A stretch of 34,267 nucleotides of DNA, taken from positions 1 through 34,267 of the forward strand of contig JAPLCU010000027.1 in the NCBI GenBank assembly GCA_026392045.1. The letters run 5' to 3'. The notes beneath the pieces were generated by a model. That model worked only from the letters and a program-made list of their open reading frames with translations. It made no database searches and was not told the DNA's origin. Position numbers and translations under genes: made by a program. Shown in pieces: positions 31,377-34,267 of the stretch. Numbering within the stretch: the stretch's first letter is position 1; each line of letters starts with the position of its first letter. Origin of the DNA: Armatimonadota bacterium. Lineage in GTDB: Bacteria; Armatimonadota; UBA5829.

Positions 31377-31700
31377 ATGCAACATAATGATCATGAGATT
31401 TTCGTCAACGCAATTCACGGAAAGAACAAGCTCATTGTCACATTCTTCAGCAAAGAAGACCGCAGCCAGCTAGTTCGCACTTGCGCCCCATTCGACTTTG
31501 CCGCGAGTACAAGAGCGAAAGATAAGACGCCGCGTTACCACTTTTGGGATTATGATAGCGACAAAGAGCGTCATACGCTGAGCCTGCTTTCTGATCAGAT
31601 CATCAAAATGGAGTTGATCAATGAAACGTTCGACCCAGCTGATATAGTAAAGTGGAGCCCGACTTGGACGTTACCACGAAACTGGGGGCAATACAGCTAG
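31377..31700 (+). CDS. Small protein upstream of OLD nuclease, WYL-like
   Basis: A protein of 107 residues. The start at 31377 has AAGGAG eight bases upstream and lies downstream of the promoter; the frame is open further up, to 31284, but that would begin inside the promoter. The sequence HEIFVNAIHGKNKLIVTFFS, then ..RTCAPFDFAASTRAKDK.., YHFWDYDSDKERHTLSLLSD and QIIKMELINETFDP resembles the 'AI..kk.L.i.Y....' and '..Y..G.....fsLdrI' pattern of WYL-type β-domains, here without a DNA-binding head. I am not sure of the family. It overlaps no other gene and is three bases from the OLD gene, so the two are co-expressed. It could be a ligand sensor or regulator of the nuclease. Confidence 0.5.
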   Translation: MQHNDHEIFVNAIHGKNKLIVTFFSKEDRSQLVRTCAPFDFAASTRAKDKTPRYHFWDYDSDKERHTLSLLSDQIIKMELINETFDPADIVKWSPTWTLPRNWGQYS

Positions 31701-31703
31701 ACA

Positions 31704-33551
31704 ATGCTGCTAAAGAAGCTTACTCTGAAAAATTTTCGTTGTTACGACGAGTTCGCGTTGCCAGTGGATGGTAGACTGTCCATCTTAATAGGGGAGAATG
31801 ACTGTGGTAAGTCGGTAATCCTGGATGCAATACACGCTCTATTGTCCCCACAAGGTTGTCGCGATCAGGATGTTAGGATTACTCCAAAACAAAAGCGCGC
31901 AGAACCGAGTTGTATCACGGGCGAGTTCGTTGTTGAAAGTCATGATGCGCTTCCAGAGGAATACCGAAGCGGAGATAACGGCAATATGTTTGTTATCAGG
32001 CGATCATTCGAAAAGAATGCTGCAAAGACCTTTGTAGTTGGATACAGCTACAGTGACACCCGGTTTGACGATAGCAATTTCAAAGGAGCGGATATCCAAA
32101 AGAACCTGCTAAAGGAATATGGACTCAAGCCTGCTGGTAAAGAACTGGACAGGAGAGCGCAACGAACTGAGCTAATCAATCAGAAGAAACTAACCCAGAC
32201 GAGGGCAGAGATAGAACTGCCAAGCTGGAACGCCGTAATGCCATATTTACCACGCACTGAGCGAATCGACTCAACCGAGTATCGCCATCCTGACGCGATG
32301 ATACAACGGGCACTCCAGTCGGTTGTGTCTAATGTCATCACTCCAATAGATCCGAAAACCGGTGAGCCCAGAGAACTCGCCAGCCTGCGCACTGTGCGAA
32401 GAAAACTAAAGGAACGATTGGATCAGGAAATCAGTAAGGCCAAGACCACTCTTCAAGTCAGCCACCAACGACTTCGTAACCTGTCCATAGAACCAAATAT
32501 CGACTTCTCGCGCTGCTTGACAACTGGCAATATCGCGATAGATATCGGCGCTGGCACCCATCTTATAGAATCTTATGGCGAGGGTACAAAAAAGCGAATA
32601 TGGATGGGCTTGCTGGAGTGGGAAAGAGAAACAAGCGGCAATTTCGCCCAATCAGTAGTCCGTTTGTATGACGAACCCGACGTCAATCTCCACTATGAAG
32701 CACAGAGAGAGCTTTTCAAAACTATTTTTGGGCTGACAGCCAACGATGAACTCAAAATGCAGTGCTTTGTCTGCACTCATTCAGTATTTCTTATCGATCG
32801 GGCACCGCTGAATGCCATAAATTTGATAAAGATGAAAGATGAATCCAGACGCAGTCTGACAAGAGTAGCCACACCAGAGACCGGCAGCATTGTCGGATTC
32901 TTAAACGATATCGGCAAATCAGTCGGACTGACAAATACAACTCTGCTGTACGAGAGGGCATTTTTGTCAGTAGAAGGGGAAAGCGAGGAAGCCTCAATTC
33001 CTATTATCTACACTGAGCTATACGGCACGACAATGGCGGAAGACGGCATCGTACTCATCAATCTTCATAGTTGTAGTGCTTGGAAATCGATTTTGGAGCT
33101 TCTTTTGAGGAACCGAATTGCCGTAACCTACATGCTGTTAGACAATGACTGCCGTGACATCAATTCATCAGCTCGCTTAACTAAGCAAGAGTTGTCGACC
33201 ATCGGATGTAGCGCGGACTATCTCAGCAATAACGTGACATTCATTGGCACAAAAGAATACGAAGATGCGTTCTCCGATGCCGCAATCTGCACTGCTCTGA
33301 ACAACCACTACCCTTTGGAGAACGGCGATTGCTGGTTACCATCCGACATTGCTACTTTGCGCCTGAAAAGCACAAAGTTCTCAGATGACCTGCGCAATGA
33401 AATCAGATCAAGATGCATAATAAGGCAGCGGAATAATACAAGAAAACCAGAGATCGCACGCGCAATTGCCGCGTCCATGGGGCGCGCAGATGTACCCGAA
33501 GACTTGCGCAAGGCACTATCGAAGGTACGTCGTTTGGCTGGATACCCATAG
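31704..33551 (+). CDS. OLD-family ATP-dependent endonuclease (AAA-TOPRIM)
   Basis: A 615-residue protein with an ABC/SMC-type ATPase N-terminus and a TOPRIM C-terminus, the architecture of OLD nucleases used in phage defence. Walker A is GENDCGKS (30-37) after LKKLTLKNFRCYDEF. A signature-like SYGEGTKKRIWMGLLEW precedes Walker B, RLYDEPDVNLH (Asp323-Glu324), and FVCTHSVFLIDRAP holds the switch His. The TOPRIM metal motifs are SVEGESEE (Glu424) and LLDNDCRD (Asp480, Asp482). No UvrD-like helicase (GajB) or reverse transcriptase is beside it, so it is a class 1 or stand-alone type, paired with the small upstream gene. No ribosome site directly precedes its ATG; coupling is likely. Probable defence function is an inference from the family. 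Confidence 0.85.
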   Translation: MLLKKLTLKNFRCYDEFALPVDGRLSILIGENDCGKSVILDAIHALLSPQGCRDQDVRITPKQKRAEPSCITGEFVVESHDALPEEYRSGDNGNMFVIRRSFEKNAAKTFVVGYSYSDTRFDDSNFKGADIQKNLLKEYGLKPAGKELDRRAQRTELINQKKLTQTRAEIELPSWNAVMPYLPRTERIDSTEYRHPDAMIQRALQSVVSNVITPIDPKTGEPRELASLRTVRRKLKERLDQEISKAKTTLQVSHQRLRNLSIEPNIDFSRCLTTGNIAIDIGAGTHLIESYGEGTKKRIWMGLLEWERETSGNFAQSVVRLYDEPDVNLHYEAQRELFKTIFGLTANDELKMQCFVCTHSVFLIDRAPLNAINLIKMKDESRRSLTRVATPETGSIVGFLNDIGKSVGLTNTTLLYERAFLSVEGESEEASIPIIYTELYGTTMAEDGIVLINLHSCSAWKSILELLLRNRIAVTYMLLDNDCRDINSSARLTKQELSTIGCSADYLSNNVTFIGTKEYEDAFSDAAICTALNNHYPLENGDCWLPSDIATLRLKSTKFSDDLRNEIRSRCIIRQRNNTRKPEIARAIAASMGRADVPEDLRKALSKVRRLAGYP

Positions 33552-33699
33552 AATCCCTACAACAGCAAGCATTGCTGACGTGAGCAAGCAACACAAATCA
33601 CTTCTAAGTGCGCCGGTTCACACCGGTCTTTAAGGCGACTAGCACAGTAATCGACTCATGATTTCTGGCCACGTGTCCCTAAACAAAACACTTCAAACC

Positions 33700-33840
33700 C
33701 TAAATCTCAAAAGCCGGTATAGCACAGCGTTTATGCTCTGATACAGCTATCATTTTGCGGACTTGTTTCACTTTTTTGGGGTCGATTTGCGCGAGTTCGT
33801 CTGATTCTATGCCCTCGAGAATGGCAAGAATCAACAACCA
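33700..33840 (-). pseudogene. NAD+ synthase (nadE), C-terminal remnant
   Basis: The minus strand has an open stretch ending at a stop at 33700-33702: ILAILEGIESDELAQIDPKK, VKQVRKMIAVSEHKRCAIPA, FEI. NadE proteins end with '..ILx.LIE.g.s.eEIa...D...V.rV.r.v..sEHKRr.PP..k.', so about the last 46 residues are present and the upstream part is lost (in-frame stop at 33841-33843). The enzyme would amidate the product of NadD, whose gene is 5.5 kb away. It is a fragment without function. Identification is by motif recall. Confidence 0.5.
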
Positions 33841-33898
33841 TCATTGGCAAAAAGAATGGAATAAACCATGTGACACCCTTTCAAAGGAGTTAATACAC

Positions 33899-34147
33899 AT
33901 GGATATTAAAACCAAAACCAAGGTCTATCTTCTTATTCTTAGCGTGATCATGTCCCTGATGGGCATGATCATTATGAAATTGCACCAAAGTGGTCCGATG
34001 GTAAGCGCAGGCAAGCCTATAACCCCGATTAAATCGGGGCAGCTTAAAGCGCTCGAGAAGTTCGGGTCCAAGTCGCCGGAGATGTCTAAATTCCTGCAAC
34101 ATGAGACTGAGGTACGAGAAGCTAACCAAGAAGCCGTTGATCAATAA
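33899..34147 (+). CDS. Small single-helix membrane protein, 82 residues
   Basis: The start at 33899 has AAAGGAG nine bases upstream (the frame is open further up, but that part overlaps the nadE remnant). The N-terminus MDIKTKTKVY is followed by one hydrophobic helix (LLILSVIMSLMGMIIMKL, residues 11-28). The rest is a polar tail (SGQLKALEKFGSKSPEMSKF) likely to lie outside or inside the membrane as a short rod. No family recognised. The middle residues ITPIKSGQ are encoded by a CCCCGATTAAATCGGGG palindrome, so a repeat has become coding sequence. Confidence 0.55.
   Translation: MDIKTKTKVYLLILSVIMSLMGMIIMKLHQSGPMVSAGKPITPIKSGQLKALEKFGSKSPEMSKFLQHETEVREANQEAVDQ
34023..34039. repeat. Palindrome CCCCGATTAAATCGGGG inside a gene
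   Basis: Fourth copy of the CCCGAT family, perfect over 17 bases apart from its centre base. It supplies part of the 82-residue membrane protein. Nothing recognisable follows the gene's stop in the final 120 bases. Confidence 0.8.
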
Positions 34148-34267
34148 TCACCCCTATAACATTAAACTGGTGTTCATGGACAAACTTCCCCATTGCGCCT
34201 AAAAAACAATTCATCCCTCTAACCTGGAGCGCCCATTTTGCCGATACTTCAATTAGTCATGTGTCGG

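Noticed and set aside
1-34267. tRNA, rRNA or riboswitch
   Set aside because: I found no cloverleaf, rRNA-like segment or recognisable riboswitch core; a covariance-model search would be decisive.

Overview
The window is a stretch of bacterial chromosome of moderate GC, probably from an uncultured bacterium. A LytR-CpsA-Psr cell-wall protein, a superoxide reductase/rubrerythrin/rubredoxin set and a large rhamnosidase-like glycoside hydrolase would fit an anaerobic or microaerophilic member of the Armatimonadota or a neighbouring Terrabacteria lineage. That placement is an inference from gene content; no rRNA or tRNA is present to test it.

Layout. (1) 1-2.4 kb is accessory: the tail of an IS3-type transposase, an orphan AbiGi-like gene, and an unrecognised eight-helix membrane protein, set among intergenic repeats. 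(2) 2.5-8.4 kb is core: folC, then a complete phosphate module pstS-pstC-pstA-pstB-phoU. (3) 8.5-13.4 kb holds a Gfo/Idh/MocA oxidoreductase, a protein with eight tandem heptapeptides, a small hypothetical protein, an AI-2E family permease, a truncated peroxiredoxin and a secreted propeller-like protein. (4) 13.7-15.7 kb (minus strand) is an oxidative-stress operon: rubrerythrin, desulfoferrodoxin, rubredoxin and exodeoxyribonuclease III. (5) 15.8-20.7 kb holds a type-ISP-like orphan DNA methyltransferase and a glycoside hydrolase that lacks its expected N-terminus. (6) 20.9-21.9 kb is a membrane-anchored formylglycine-generating-enzyme-like protein whose last about 35 codons look like the variable region of a diversity-generating retroelement (DGR). 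(7) 22-23.2 kb holds a small lipoprotein and an acidic orphan. (8) 23.4-30.7 kb is a core cluster: obgE, proB, (GxxExxY cassette), proA, nadD, an LCP protein, rsfS and a TPR membrane protein. (9) 31.3-34.2 kb is accessory again: a small protein plus an OLD-family ATPase/TOPRIM nuclease behind a strong promoter with an embedded palindrome, a nadE remnant and a small membrane protein.

The intergenic spaces are unusually rich in short palindromic or hairpin repeats belonging to several families. Some lie inside reading frames: the heptapeptide array at 10.3 kb resembles a dispersed intergenic element, and CCCGATTTAATCGGG-type palindromes occur within two genes.

The most notable signals are the DGR-like variable region without a reverse transcriptase in the window, the GxxExxY gene bracketed by 38-bp inverted repeats between proB and proA, the small-protein/OLD-nuclease pair, the apparent AUA start of rsfS, and start codons placed directly at promoter -10 elements (leaderless transcripts).
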